From: Pelagibacterium sp.
Lineage (GTDB): Bacteria; Pseudomonadota; Alphaproteobacteria; Rhizobiales; Devosiaceae
DNA length: 32,009 nucleotides
Reading direction: 5' to 3'
Assembly: GCA_002723255.1 (NCBI GenBank)
Contig: PBNW01000071.1
Location: 1 to 32,009, forward strand
The notes under the pieces are model-generated. The model was not told where the DNA came from. It was given only the letters and a program-made list of their open reading frames with translations, and did no database searches. Positions 15,749 through 23,505 of this stretch are shown piece by piece. The translations under genes were made by a program, and so were the position numbers. Numbering within the stretch: the first letter of the stretch is position 1; every line of letters starts with the position of its first letter.

Positions 15749-16699
15749 ATGGTCTATCTCCTGCTTATCGTCGGCCTCATTCTGCTCGTGGCAGGCGGCG
15801 AAGGCTTCGTGCGCGGCTCGGTGGCCATCGCAGAAAAACTTGGCATGTCCTCGCTGCTGATCGGGTTGACACTGGTCGGCTTCGGCACCTCGTTGCCTGA
15901 GCTTGTGACCTCGGTCCAGGCCGCCCTCGATGGCGCCCCCGGCATTGCCGTGGGCAATGTGGTCGGCTCCAACATCGCAAATATCCTGCTGATCCTGGGC
16001 ATCACCGCGCTCATCTACCCCATCGTCGTGGACAAGGCCGTACTGCGCCGCGACGGCTCGGTTCTGGTGCTCGCGTCGCTCGCCGCCCTGGGCATCGTGC
16101 TGATCGGCACTTTGGGCCGCATTGCAGGACTGGTCCTCGTCGCTCTGCTCATTTCCTATATCGTCTTTTCCTACTTTGCAGACCGCCGCGCACAGGCATC
16201 GGCCAGCATTGCCGCGGAAGTCGAAGCAACCGGCGGCAAACAATCGGTTCTCGTCTCGATCCTGTTCGTTATCGGCGGCCTTGCCCTCACGGTATTGGGC
16301 GCTCGCCTGCTCGTATCCAGCGCGGTCGAAATCGCCACGGCCCTCGGCGTTTCGGAAACAATCATCGGGCTGACTGTCGTTGCCATCGGCACCTCATTGC
16401 CCGAACTGGTCACCTCGATCATTGCAGCGCTCCGCCGCCACACCGACCTGGCGCTGGGCAACATCATCGGGTCCAACATCTTCAACGTCTTCTCGATCCT
16501 GGGCATCACCGCGCTGATTCAGCCCATCCCCGTCCCCGACGAGATCATTCGCCTCGACATCTGGGTCATGCTCGGCGCCACCGCGCTCCTGCTCGGCTTT
16601 TCCTACACCCAACGCGAAATCGTCCGCTGGGAAGGCGGTGTGCTATTGGCGCTCTATGCAGGCTATATCGGCTGGCTCGCACTCGGAGCTATTGGCTAA
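15749..16699 (+). CDS. calcium/sodium antiporter (CaCA family, YrbG-like)
   Basis: A 316-residue inner-membrane exchanger with two homologous halves of about five hydrophobic helices. Each half carries the alpha-repeat motif: GFGTSLPELVTS near residue 44 followed by GNVVGSNIANILLILG, and AIGTSLPELVTS near residue 212 followed by GNIIGSNIFNVFSILG. These acidic repeats bind Ca2+ and Na+ in the family. Length matches YrbG/CaxA-type proteins. CGGAG precedes the ATG. It probably forms a two-gene unit with the YbaK gene. Its TAA stop overlaps the stop of the convergent miaA within CTAA. Confidence 0.93.
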   Translation: MVYLLLIVGLILLVAGGEGFVRGSVAIAEKLGMSSLLIGLTLVGFGTSLPELVTSVQAALDGAPGIAVGNVVGSNIANILLILGITALIYPIVVDKAVLRRDGSVLVLASLAALGIVLIGTLGRIAGLVLVALLISYIVFSYFADRRAQASASIAAEVEATGGKQSVLVSILFVIGGLALTVLGARLLVSSAVEIATALGVSETIIGLTVVAIGTSLPELVTSIIAALRRHTDLALGNIIGSNIFNVFSILGITALIQPIPVPDEIIRLDIWVMLGATALLLGFSYTQREIVRWEGGVLLALYAGYIGWLALGAIG

Positions 16700-17592
16700 C
16701 CGGCAAACGGATCGACAAAAGTCCAGTCCCTGAACCTGTTGCGGAACCATGTCGATTGCCGCTTGGCATATTGCCGTGTGGCAATCACCGCTTTTTCCAC
16801 CGCCTCGTCACGGTCCATCTTGCCCGCCAGCATGGCCGTGACTTCTCCCACGCCAATCGCTTTCATCGCCGGCAGCGAAGGATCGAGATCGCGCGCCAAC
16901 AGCGCCTCGACCTCCTCGACAGCCCCGGCCTCCATCATCGCCGCGAACCGCTCCCCGATCCGCCGCCGCAGCAATCCCCGCTCGGGCATTAATACAATCC
17001 GCTCCAGCGCATAATCATCGAGCAGCCCGGGCCCGTTGGCATCCTGAAAGGCGCTCAGCGTCTTGCCCGTCGCCATCTGCACCGAAAGCGCCCGCACCAC
17101 CCGTTGCGGGTCGGCGACCTTGAGCCGTCTTGCCGTTGCCGGGTCCCTCTCGACCAAAAGCGCCATCCGCCCCGCCTCATCGCGCTCTTGAATCAGTTTC
17201 TCAGCCTCGGCCACAAATTCAGGATCGATGGCCGGAACCTGCGCGAATCCGCTTACGAGCGCATCGAAGTAAAGCCCTGTCCCGCCAACAAAAATCAGCT
17301 CCTGATTCTCTTTGTCAGCCTCTTGAATCTGTTTGTGAGCATCGGCCAGCCAGGCGCCCGTCGAATAGCGCACCGATGGATCCACATGTCCGAACATTTC
17401 ATGGTGCGCCTGCGCCAGCTCGTCCGCGTTGGGCCGCGCCGTCAGGCGGTCGAGCACGCCATAAACCTGCATGGAATCGGCGTTGACGATCCGCGCCCCG
17501 CTCTGGCGCGCTCGCGCGATGGCCAGCGCCGTCTTGCCGCTGGCGGTCGGACCAGCTATCAAAACCGCGCGCTTTGCTCCATCCCTTGCCAT
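16696..17592 (-). CDS. miaA: tRNA dimethylallyltransferase
   Basis: A 298-residue enzyme that adds a dimethylallyl group to A37 of tRNAs reading codons starting with U. The P-loop GPTASGKT is at residues 14-21, followed by VNADSMQVY and LIFVGGTGLYFDAL, and near the C-terminus VIATRQYAKRQSTWFRNRF, all conserved in MiaA. The frame is open far upstream, but the family and the P-loop position set the start at 17592. No Shine-Dalgarno sequence is evident. The start lies 10 bases from the start of the divergent serB, so its promoter must lie inside serB. Confidence 0.95.
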   Translation of the reverse strand: MARDGAKRAVLIAGPTASGKTALAIARARQSGARIVNADSMQVYGVLDRLTARPNADELAQAHHEMFGHVDPSVRYSTGAWLADAHKQIQEADKENQELIFVGGTGLYFDALVSGFAQVPAIDPEFVAEAEKLIQERDEAGRMALLVERDPATARRLKVADPQRVVRALSVQMATGKTLSAFQDANGPGLLDDYALERIVLMPERGLLRRRIGERFAAMMEAGAVEEVEALLARDLDPSLPAMKAIGVGEVTAMLAGKMDRDEAVEKAVIATRQYAKRQSTWFRNRFRDWTFVDPFAG

Positions 17593-17602
17593 GGTCGTGT
17601 CT

Positions 17603-18478
17603 ATGTCAGTTCTCGTTCTGATCGCCAATCCCAATGAACCGGCCCTGTCCAACACACTGGTGGAAACGGTCCAGCGTGAAACCCATGGCGAAATCAACTG
17701 GCTCGCGCAAGGCATAGCCTGCGAGATCATCGCGCCCAAGGCCGCCGATCCGGTTTTGACAGCCCGCGATATCATCGGCTCCCAGCCCATCGACGCGGCA
17801 CTCGTTGCGCTGGCCAACCGACGCAAGCAACTGCTCGTCGCCGACATGGATTCCACGATGATCGAGCAGGAATGCATCGATGAGTTGGCAGATGCTTTGG
17901 GCCTCAAACCTCAGGTCGCCGAAATCACCGAACGCGCCATGCGCGGCGAACTTGACTTCGAAGCCGCCCTCGATACCCGCGTCGCGCTTTTGAAGGGGCT
18001 GGAGCGCCGACTGGTGGAAGACGTCCGCCGCGAGCGCATAACGCTCGCTCCCGGCGGCCGCGCCCTCATCCAGACCATGAACGCCTACGGCGCCTACACG
18101 GCCCTGGTGTCCGGCGGTTTCACCCTTTTCGCCGATTACTTCGCCAAGCGCATCGGTTTTGACGAGGCCATCGCCAACGTCCTCGAATTCGATGCCGACG
18201 ACCGCCTCACCGGCACTGTCGAAAAACCCATCGTCGACAAGTCCACCAAACGCAACCGCCTCATGGCACTGGCAGCGGAAAAAGGCCTCGCTATCGCCCA
18301 GACCATGGCGGTGGGCGATGGCGCCAACGATCTCGACATGCTCCAGGCCGCCGGCCTCGGGGTCGCCATCCACGCAAAACCGATCGTTGCCGAACAGGCC
18401 GCCGTCAGGATCGATCATTCCGATCTCACAGCCCTGCTCTACCTGCAGGGGTATTCGGGCGACGACATTGTAAGATAA
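17603..18478 (+). CDS. serB: phosphoserine phosphatase
   Basis: A 291-residue HAD-family enzyme that removes phosphate from O-phosphoserine, the last step of serine synthesis. The catalytic motif LLVADMDSTMIEQECIDELAD gives nucleophile Asp81 and Asp83. Motif II is LVSGGFTLFAD, and motif III/IV is AVGDGANDLDMLQAAGLGVA. The N-terminal 75 residues are a regulatory-type domain as in other SerB proteins. The start was placed at ATG 17603; an ATG at 17591 in the same frame would even overlap the miaA start codon. Neither has a ribosome binding site, so the mRNA may be leaderless (inference). Confidence 0.94.
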   Translation: MSVLVLIANPNEPALSNTLVETVQRETHGEINWLAQGIACEIIAPKAADPVLTARDIIGSQPIDAALVALANRRKQLLVADMDSTMIEQECIDELADALGLKPQVAEITERAMRGELDFEAALDTRVALLKGLERRLVEDVRRERITLAPGGRALIQTMNAYGAYTALVSGGFTLFADYFAKRIGFDEAIANVLEFDADDRLTGTVEKPIVDKSTKRNRLMALAAEKGLAIAQTMAVGDGANDLDMLQAAGLGVAIHAKPIVAEQAAVRIDHSDLTALLYLQGYSGDDIVR

Positions 18479-18503
18479 AGCATCGCAAATGGGAGTTCGA
18501 TGC

Positions 18504-19061
18504 GTGGATCAGGAACCGCGGACAGTGCTGGAAACCGAACGCCTGATCCTGCGCCCCTGGCAGAACGCCGACCGCGCGCCCTTCGCGGCCATCGTTGGCG
18601 ATCCCCATGTCATGCGCTTTTATACAGGCACGCGCGACCGGGCCGCGGCTGACGCCTGGATCGACAAGATGATCGCCGGCCTCGATGCCGGAACCTCGGC
18701 CTTCCTCGCCGCCGAACGCAAGGCCGATGGCGAGTTGATCGGGCTGATCGGCACCGCCCGGATCGACATGGATCTGCGCGGCAACCCGCCCGAAGAAATC
18801 GGATGGGTGCTGGGCAACCGATATTGGGGACAGGGCTACGCCCCCGAAGGCGCGCGCGCCCACATCCTTTCGGCCTGGCAGCGTGACCTGCCCGAACTCG
18901 TCGCCTTCACGGCGGCCATCAACCAGCCGTCTCAGCGCGTCATGGAAAAAATCGGCATGACCCGCGATACCGAGGGCGACTTCCTCCACCCCCGCATCGC
19001 CGAGAACCACCCCTTGCGCCCGCACGTTCTCTATCGCATCGCCAATCCGGCCCGCTCCTGA
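18504..19061 (+). CDS. GNAT family N-acetyltransferase (RimJ/RimL-like)
   Basis: A 185-residue acetyltransferase. It opens with LETERLILRPWQNADRAPF, typical of the RimJ-like branch. IGWVLGNRYWGQGYAPEGARA near residue 100 is the acetyl-CoA binding region, and INQPSQRVMEKIGM near residue 140 is the usual final motif. The substrate is unknown. The start is placed at GTG 18504 because GGAG lies eight bases upstream; an in-frame ATG at 18489 has none. It follows serB by 25 bp on the same strand. A repeat element and the convergent DUF2065 gene follow. Confidence 0.85.
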   Translation: MDQEPRTVLETERLILRPWQNADRAPFAAIVGDPHVMRFYTGTRDRAAADAWIDKMIAGLDAGTSAFLAAERKADGELIGLIGTARIDMDLRGNPPEEIGWVLGNRYWGQGYAPEGARAHILSAWQRDLPELVAFTAAINQPSQRVMEKIGMTRDTEGDFLHPRIAENHPLRPHVLYRIANPARS

Positions 19062-19168
19062 TCGATCTCTGGGTGCTGGACGATTTCGACGTCGAAACCC
19101 TGCCCATCGAGCACGTCGATGGACGAAACCAATGGTCGCCCTCAAGCGCATTGCTGAACGGGCCCGGA

Positions 19169-19294
19169 GCGTGTCCAGCAAAACCATGTTCTCGACGCGA
19201 TCGGGGATGGAAACGGTTTTGCGGTTCGCAACACGCGACAAAGCAAGGTCTTAGAGCCAAGGATTTTGTTCAATCAAATCCCGGACGGCTCTAA
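19169..19294. repeat. structured intergenic repeat, copy 2
   Basis: Same plan as the copy at 12379-12479. GCGTGT (19169) pairs with ACACGC (19231-19236); inside, GCAAAACC pairs with GGTTTTGC (19178-19222). Then TTAGAGCC (19251) pairs with GGCTCTAA (19287-19294), with an inner GGATTT/AAATCC stem. Linking blocks CGCGACAAA, CAAGG and CTTAGAGC match copy 1, while the stem sequences differ but remain paired. Its last bases contain the stop codon of the DUF2065 gene. Confidence 0.75.
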
Positions 19295-19476
19295 AATCGC
19301 ACGACCGTGAGCACGATCAGGCCTGCCGCTGCCATTCCAAGCGCTGCCATGCGCAATTGCTGGCTCGGCAGCGCGATCATCTGGGCGACCATCCTTTTCA
19401 TCTGCTCGGGAAATGCAGCGTAAAGCAGCCCCTCGATAACAAAGGCCAGCCCCAGAGCGGCAAGAAGATCGGTCAC
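19291..19476 (-). CDS. DUF2065 family inner-membrane protein (YjeT-like)
   Basis: A 61-residue protein with two hydrophobic helices (about residues 3-20 and 43-60) around a central PEQMKRMVAQMIALP loop. Length and pattern match DUF2065/YjeT, whose gene lies beside hflC in E. coli too. The start is GTG at 19476, with AGGAG seven bases upstream; an in-frame TTG at 19491 lacks a site. The hflC terminator ends at the ribosome site of this gene, so read-through or a local promoter is needed. The stop codon is inside the repeat element. Confidence 0.8.
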   Translation of the reverse strand: MTDLLAALGLAFVIEGLLYAAFPEQMKRMVAQMIALPSQQLRMAALGMAAAGLIVLTVVRF

Positions 19477-19489
19477 TTGAATTCTCCTC

Positions 19490-19519
19490 AAAAAAAGAGG
19501 CGCACCTGAGGTGCGCCTC
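19490..19519 (-). terminator. terminator after hflC, directly before DUF2065
   Basis: A perfect 10-bp stem GAGGCGCACC/GGTGCGCCTC with a 3-base loop (19497-19519), followed on the minus strand by seven T. The T run abuts the GAGGAG ribosome site of the DUF2065 gene. Confidence 0.85.
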
Positions 19520-19542
19520 CATTAGCAATTGCAGCCGCGCTC

Positions 19543-20682
19543 TTATTGAGCGGGAGCGGGCTCGGCGTCCTCTGCAGCGGGCGCAGGTTCGGCCGGAGCC
19601 GTTTCTTCCGGAAGACCTTCACTGCCCAGGTTCTCGGTCTCGAGCAGTTGCTCGAGATCCTGAACATCCTGCTCGATGCTTCCGGCTCCTTCGCCCGAAA
19701 CCAGCGAATCCGTTGCCAGCAGATCGTCGATCTCTGTGGAATCGATGGGCTCTTCGCTCGGTCCTTGAACCCCGATATCGATCGGCGTCGCCGTCGGTGC
19801 CGGGAAGTCGGGCAATTCGCCGTTCGAACCGAAATAGTTGAAGAACGCCGAGTCCGGCGAGAGCACCATGGTGGTGTTTCCATCGGCCAGCGCGTTGCGA
19901 TAGGCCTCCATCGAGCGGTAGAACTCGAAGAAGGACTGGTCCTGGGAATAGGCTTCGGCGAACAGACGGTTCTGCTCGGCGTCACCTTCACCGCGGATGA
20001 TTTCGCTGTCGCGATTGGCGGCCGAAACCACCTCGACCGCCTGACGGTCGGCGATGGCACGCAGGGTTTGTGCCTGCTCCTGACCACGAGCGCGGATCAA
20101 CGCGGCTTCCGCATTACGCTCGGCCTGCATACGCTCATAGGTCTGCTGGGACACTTCCGGCGTCAGATCGGTCACCAGAACGCGCACGTCCACGACCTCG
20201 ATGCCCAACTCGGTCATGTCGGTTGCCACCAGATCGCTGGCTTCACGCATCATTTCCGAACGCTGTTCGGAAAGCGCCGCATCGAACTCACGCAGGCCGT
20301 AAACGGCACGCAGAGCCGATTCCAGACGGGTTGCGATACGCTGTTCGGCAAGCTGAAGGCTGCCGAGCACCGTCTGGCGGAACCGGATGGGATCAACGAT
20401 ACGGTAGGTGATGAAGGCATCGACGATATAGAACTGGCCGCCCGAAACCTGCAGGCGGATACGTTCCAGGTCGTAGCGCAGAAGGCGCTTGTCGATATAT
20501 TGCACGGTTTCCACGAAATCGGTCGGAACCTTGAAGTAAATCCCCGGATCCTGGATTTCGCGCGTGATTTCGCCGAAGCGCATCACGATGGCCTGCTCGC
20601 GTTCGTTGACGATGAACAGCGAAGAAAACAGCACGTAGGCGGCAATGACCACTGCGACGATTGCTATGATGAGCCTATTCAT
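19543..20682 (-). CDS. hflC: protease modulator HflC
   Basis: A 379-residue membrane-anchored SPFH/band-7 protein that with HflK forms a periplasm-facing complex controlling the FtsH protease. One N-terminal transmembrane helix is at residues 4-24, followed by FIVNEREQAIVMRFGEI and the band-7 domain, then a long charged helical region (RMQAERNAEAALIRARGQEQA). After about residue 290 comes an acidic, proline- and alanine-rich tail not present in E. coli HflC (334 residues). It overlaps the hflK stop by one base (TAATG), which indicates coupling. Confidence 0.95.
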   Translation of the reverse strand: MNRLIIAIVAVVIAAYVLFSSLFIVNEREQAIVMRFGEITREIQDPGIYFKVPTDFVETVQYIDKRLLRYDLERIRLQVSGGQFYIVDAFITYRIVDPIRFRQTVLGSLQLAEQRIATRLESALRAVYGLREFDAALSEQRSEMMREASDLVATDMTELGIEVVDVRVLVTDLTPEVSQQTYERMQAERNAEAALIRARGQEQAQTLRAIADRQAVEVVSAANRDSEIIRGEGDAEQNRLFAEAYSQDQSFFEFYRSMEAYRNALADGNTTMVLSPDSAFFNYFGSNGELPDFPAPTATPIDIGVQGPSEEPIDSTEIDDLLATDSLVSGEGAGSIEQDVQDLEQLLETENLGSEGLPEETAPAEPAPAAEDAEPAPAQ

Positions 20683-21791
20683 TACTGGCTACCTCCGCTC
20701 TGGAGGGTGGACCCGCTGCTTCGCAGTTCGGGCAGCGGCAGATAGGGGATGACCCCCGAACCCTGGCCACCTTCGAGAAGCACCTTCTCGGTTCCGCCCA
20801 GAACCTCTTCCATCATTTCAAGGAAGATGCGCTGGCGGGTGACCTCTGGCGCGTTGCGGTATTCGTTGTAAACGGAAACGAAACGCGCCGCCTGGCCCTC
20901 GGCCTCGTTGATCACGCGGTCACGATAGGCTGCGGCCTCTTCGCGGATCGCTGCGGCCTGACCACGCGCGCTACCCAGAAGGGTGTTGGCGTATTGCCGT
21001 GCTTCTTCCTGGAAACGGTCTTCGTCCTGCAGCGCGCGCTGCACTTCGTCGAACGCATCGGCAACTTCGGCCGGCGGTGCCACGTTTTCGATCGAGATGT
21101 TGGAGATCGTCACACCCACGCCATAGCTGTCGAGAATGTTCTGGGTGATCTGCTGCACCTCGAGCGCGATCCCGGTACGATCGTCACGGAACACGTCCTG
21201 CGCCGTCCGGCGCCCGACAACCTCACGCATCGCGCTTTCGGCGGCCTGGCGCACCATTTCGTCGGGGTCGCGAACCTCGAACAGGTAAAGCCGCGGATCG
21301 GCGATCCGCCACAGGATCGAAAAGCTCATGTTGACGATGTTCTGATCGCCCGAAAGCATCAGCCCGCTATCGCGGTCATTGGTCGTTCCCGTGCCCACGC
21401 GGGTCTGGTTTTCCGTTGTGGACGCACGCTCGACGCGCTCGATCGGCCACCAATGGAAATGCAGGCCCGGACTGGAGAATTCGTCCTTGGGCTCCCCGAA
21501 CAAAAGCTCGACGCCCACTTCGTTCGGCGCGATGGTATAGATCGACTGGCTGCCCCAAAAGACCAGCGCCGCCGCAACGACACCAATCACCAGCCAGCGC
21601 CCGCCGCCCGGAATATTTCCGCCGCCGCCGAACTGCTGCCGGCCGCGTGCCAGAATGTCCTCGAGATTGGGAGTATTGTTTCCCCCGCTGGGACGGCGTG
21701 GACCGTTACCGCCACCACCTCCGCCCGGCGCCTGGCCCCATGGACCGCCGCTGCGGCTCCGGCGGCCGCCCCTATTGTCTTCCCACGGCAT
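20682..21791 (-). CDS. hflK: FtsH protease activity modulator HflK
   Basis: A 369-residue SPFH protein, partner of HflC. The N-terminal cytoplasmic part (residues 1-62) is glycine-, arginine- and asparagine-rich, starting MPWEDNRGG as in many HflK proteins. One transmembrane helix lies at about residues 65-82 (WLVIGVVAAALVFWG), then YTIAPNEVGVELLFGEP and the band-7 domain, and late helices with EEARQYANTLLGSARGQAA. AAGGGA precedes the ATG. It is the first gene of hflK-hflC, under the promoter at 21840-21868. Confidence 0.95.
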   Translation of the reverse strand: MPWEDNRGGRRSRSGGPWGQAPGGGGGGNGPRRPSGGNNTPNLEDILARGRQQFGGGGNIPGGGRWLVIGVVAAALVFWGSQSIYTIAPNEVGVELLFGEPKDEFSSPGLHFHWWPIERVERASTTENQTRVGTGTTNDRDSGLMLSGDQNIVNMSFSILWRIADPRLYLFEVRDPDEMVRQAAESAMREVVGRRTAQDVFRDDRTGIALEVQQITQNILDSYGVGVTISNISIENVAPPAEVADAFDEVQRALQDEDRFQEEARQYANTLLGSARGQAAAIREEAAAYRDRVINEAEGQAARFVSVYNEYRNAPEVTRQRIFLEMMEEVLGGTEKVLLEGGQGSGVIPYLPLPELRSSGSTLQSGGSQ

Positions 21792-21839
21792 TTCGTCCCT
21801 TTCGGTTTGTCGTGAAAGTGCTTTTGCTTATTGATGTTT

Positions 21840-21868
21840 TATATAGGGAACCATGGCTCCCCGATCAA
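21840..21868 (-). promoter_or_regulatory. promoter of hflKC
   Basis: On the minus strand TTGATC (21863-21868), a 17-base spacer and TATATA (21840-21845) fit a housekeeping-type promoter. The predicted start is near 21833, giving a 5' leader of about 40 bases before hflK. The remaining bases to 21955 hold no gene I can see. Confidence 0.55.
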
Positions 21869-21955
21869 TGGAAACCGGGTGCGGCACGAACCACCTTGGG
21901 CCATGGTAAACGCGATTTTGACCGCGCCGTGATCGCACACGGCGTTCGATCTCTG

Positions 21956-22465
21956 TCAGCGTCGCTCGTATACCATGGTCACAAAGCGCGCGCTGTCTTT
22001 TTCCCCCGGCACGATTTCAGGCAGCACCGTGCCCACCCAGACCGCGGGATCGATCTGGGGAAAGAACGTATCGCCGTCCGGCGCGGCGTCGACATGGGTG
22101 ACGTAAAGCCGATCCGCCAGCGGCATGGCGGCCCGATAGATCTCCCCGCCCCCATTGATGAACAGCTCATCCACCCCGTCACGCTCGGCAATCTCGCGCC
22201 CTCGCGCAATCGCCTCTGACAAATCGCCGAACACCTCGACACCCTCGGGCGCAAAATCGGCGCTGCGCGTCACAACGATATTTGTCCGCCCCGGCAAGGG
22301 CTTGCCGATGGATTGAAACGTCTTGCGCCCCACGACCAGCGGCTTGCCCATCGTCGTGCGCTTGTAGAACGCAAAGTCGGTCGGCAGCCGCCAGGGCAGA
22401 TCACCCGCCGCCCCGATCGCCCCGTTGCGCCCCACCGCCGCGATCATCGCAACCACCACGCTCAT
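21956..22465 (-). CDS. folA: dihydrofolate reductase
   Basis: A 169-residue DHFR that reduces dihydrofolate to tetrahydrofolate with NADPH. Residues 1-30 (VVAMIAAVGRNGAIG, GDLPWRLPTD) carry the substrate loop and catalytic Asp30. PLVVGRKTFQSIGKPLPGRTNIV near residues 42-64 is the cofactor motif, and LFINGGGEIYRAAMPLADRLYVT near residue 100 the GG motif. The ATG overlaps the stop of the upstream acetyltransferase gene as ATGA. It supplies the cofactor recycled by thyA, found about 3 kb away on the same strand rather than adjacent. Confidence 0.95.
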   Translation of the reverse strand: MSVVVAMIAAVGRNGAIGAAGDLPWRLPTDFAFYKRTTMGKPLVVGRKTFQSIGKPLPGRTNIVVTRSADFAPEGVEVFGDLSEAIARGREIAERDGVDELFINGGGEIYRAAMPLADRLYVTHVDAAPDGDTFFPQIDPAVWVGTVLPEIVPGEKDSARFVTMVYERR

Positions 22466-22944
22466 GATTTGCCCGCCAATGCGACAAGGTCCGCCCCGCT
22501 CACCCGGCACACCGTCCATTCGTCCTGCATCAGAGCTCCTTGCGCCTTGTAAAATTCTATCGCTGGCGTGTTCCAGTCCAGCACCCACCATTCGAACCGT
22601 CCCAGCCCTTCGTCGATGCAGCGTCGGGCCAGATGCGCCAGCAGCGCCTTGCCGATCCCCTTCCCCCGCACCTCGGGGTCAACAAACAGATCCTCGAGCC
22701 AGATGCCATGCCGCCCCTGAAAGGTCGAGAAGGTATAAAACCATAGCGCGAACCCCACGGGCTTGCCGTCAAGTTCGGCAATCTCGCAAAAGGCCCTGGG
22801 GTTTTCGCCGAACAATTGCGCGCCGATCTGCTCGACAGTCGCCTCGACTTCATGGCCGAGCTTTTCATATTCGGCGAGCTTGACGATGAAATCGAGCACA
22901 AGAGCCGCATCGTCGGCAACCGCCATCCGGATATCGGGTTTCAT
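22462..22944 (-). CDS. GNAT family N-acetyltransferase (diamine acetyltransferase-like)
   Basis: A 160-residue acetyltransferase resembling the spermidine/spermine acetyltransferase branch. Features are DIRMAVADDAALVLDFI at the N-terminus, GFALWFYTFSTFQGRHGIWLEDLFVDP, the acetyl-CoA loop RGKGIGKALL near residue 93, and FEWWVLDWNTPAIEFYKAQGA, all usual in this branch. AAGG precedes the ATG. It overlaps folA by four bases and probably shares its transcript. Substrate is inferred only from family resemblance. Confidence 0.88.
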   Translation of the reverse strand: MKPDIRMAVADDAALVLDFIVKLAEYEKLGHEVEATVEQIGAQLFGENPRAFCEIAELDGKPVGFALWFYTFSTFQGRHGIWLEDLFVDPEVRGKGIGKALLAHLARRCIDEGLGRFEWWVLDWNTPAIEFYKAQGALMQDEWTVCRVSGADLVALAGKS

Positions 22945-23113
22945 CGTCCTGCCTTGACCTGCCGCCGGGACCTTCACATGGCGCGATTCCAGTTCGCGCG
23001 GCAACCACGACATCCAAGCACCGGCTTGACGCTCACATGCGCGTCCGCCAGGAACCTCCGCCCGTTCGCGGCGTTGGACTGTATCTCGCCCGAAGCCATG
23101 AAGGGACAGCACA

Positions 23114-23410
23114 ATGACCGATCCGCAAAGAGGCCCGGTGCGCGGAGCGCCCGTGCGCAACCTCGCCATCGGCATTCTGGGCATCCTTGCCATCCTCGCC
23201 GTTGTCTATGTGGGATTTCTGGTGTTCTTTGCAGCCAGCGAGCCCGAGCGCGCCGACAACCCCGCAGAAATCGGCAGCTCAGAGGTGCCAAGCGAAGGTG
23301 TCGCGGTGCCCGATGGCGGCGATCTGACCAACGAGCCCACCCAGGCCGCGCCCGATTCCCCGGCCCGCACGCTGGAAAACATCGAAAGCTCCGGGGCCGC
23401 CGACCCGTGA
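23114..23410 (+). CDS. small single-pass membrane protein, unknown function
   Basis: A 98-residue protein with an arginine-containing N-terminal segment, one strong transmembrane helix at about residues 16-41 (LAIGILGILAILAVVYVGFLVFF) and an acidic, disordered-looking tail. AGGGA precedes the ATG at a good distance. Positive residues before the helix suggest the tail faces the periplasm. I do not recognise a family. It is divergent from the acetyltransferase gene. Confidence 0.7.
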   Translation: MTDPQRGPVRGAPVRNLAIGILGILAILAVVYVGFLVFFAASEPERADNPAEIGSSEVPSEGVAVPDGGDLTNEPTQAAPDSPARTLENIESSGAADP

Positions 23411-23505
23411 GCGAATGGGCCGCGACGGCCTTTTAACCGCCGCCGTCAGACCCCACATGATCTGTGTGGTCTATTCATTGCGTAACCCCAAAGGAGTGCG
23501 CCAGA

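Noticed and set aside
17591..17602. serB start at ATG 17591, four codons earlier
   Set aside because: It would overlap the miaA start codon, and the family N-terminus fits the later ATG; still possible, as neither has a ribosome site.
19073..19294. A 73-codon plus-strand frame beginning LDDFDVETLPIEHVDG, with a 14-bp palindrome TTTCGACGTCGAAA at 19084-19097
   Set aside because: The first 20 residues look protein-like and might be a gene remnant, but the rest translates the repeat element; not enough to call.
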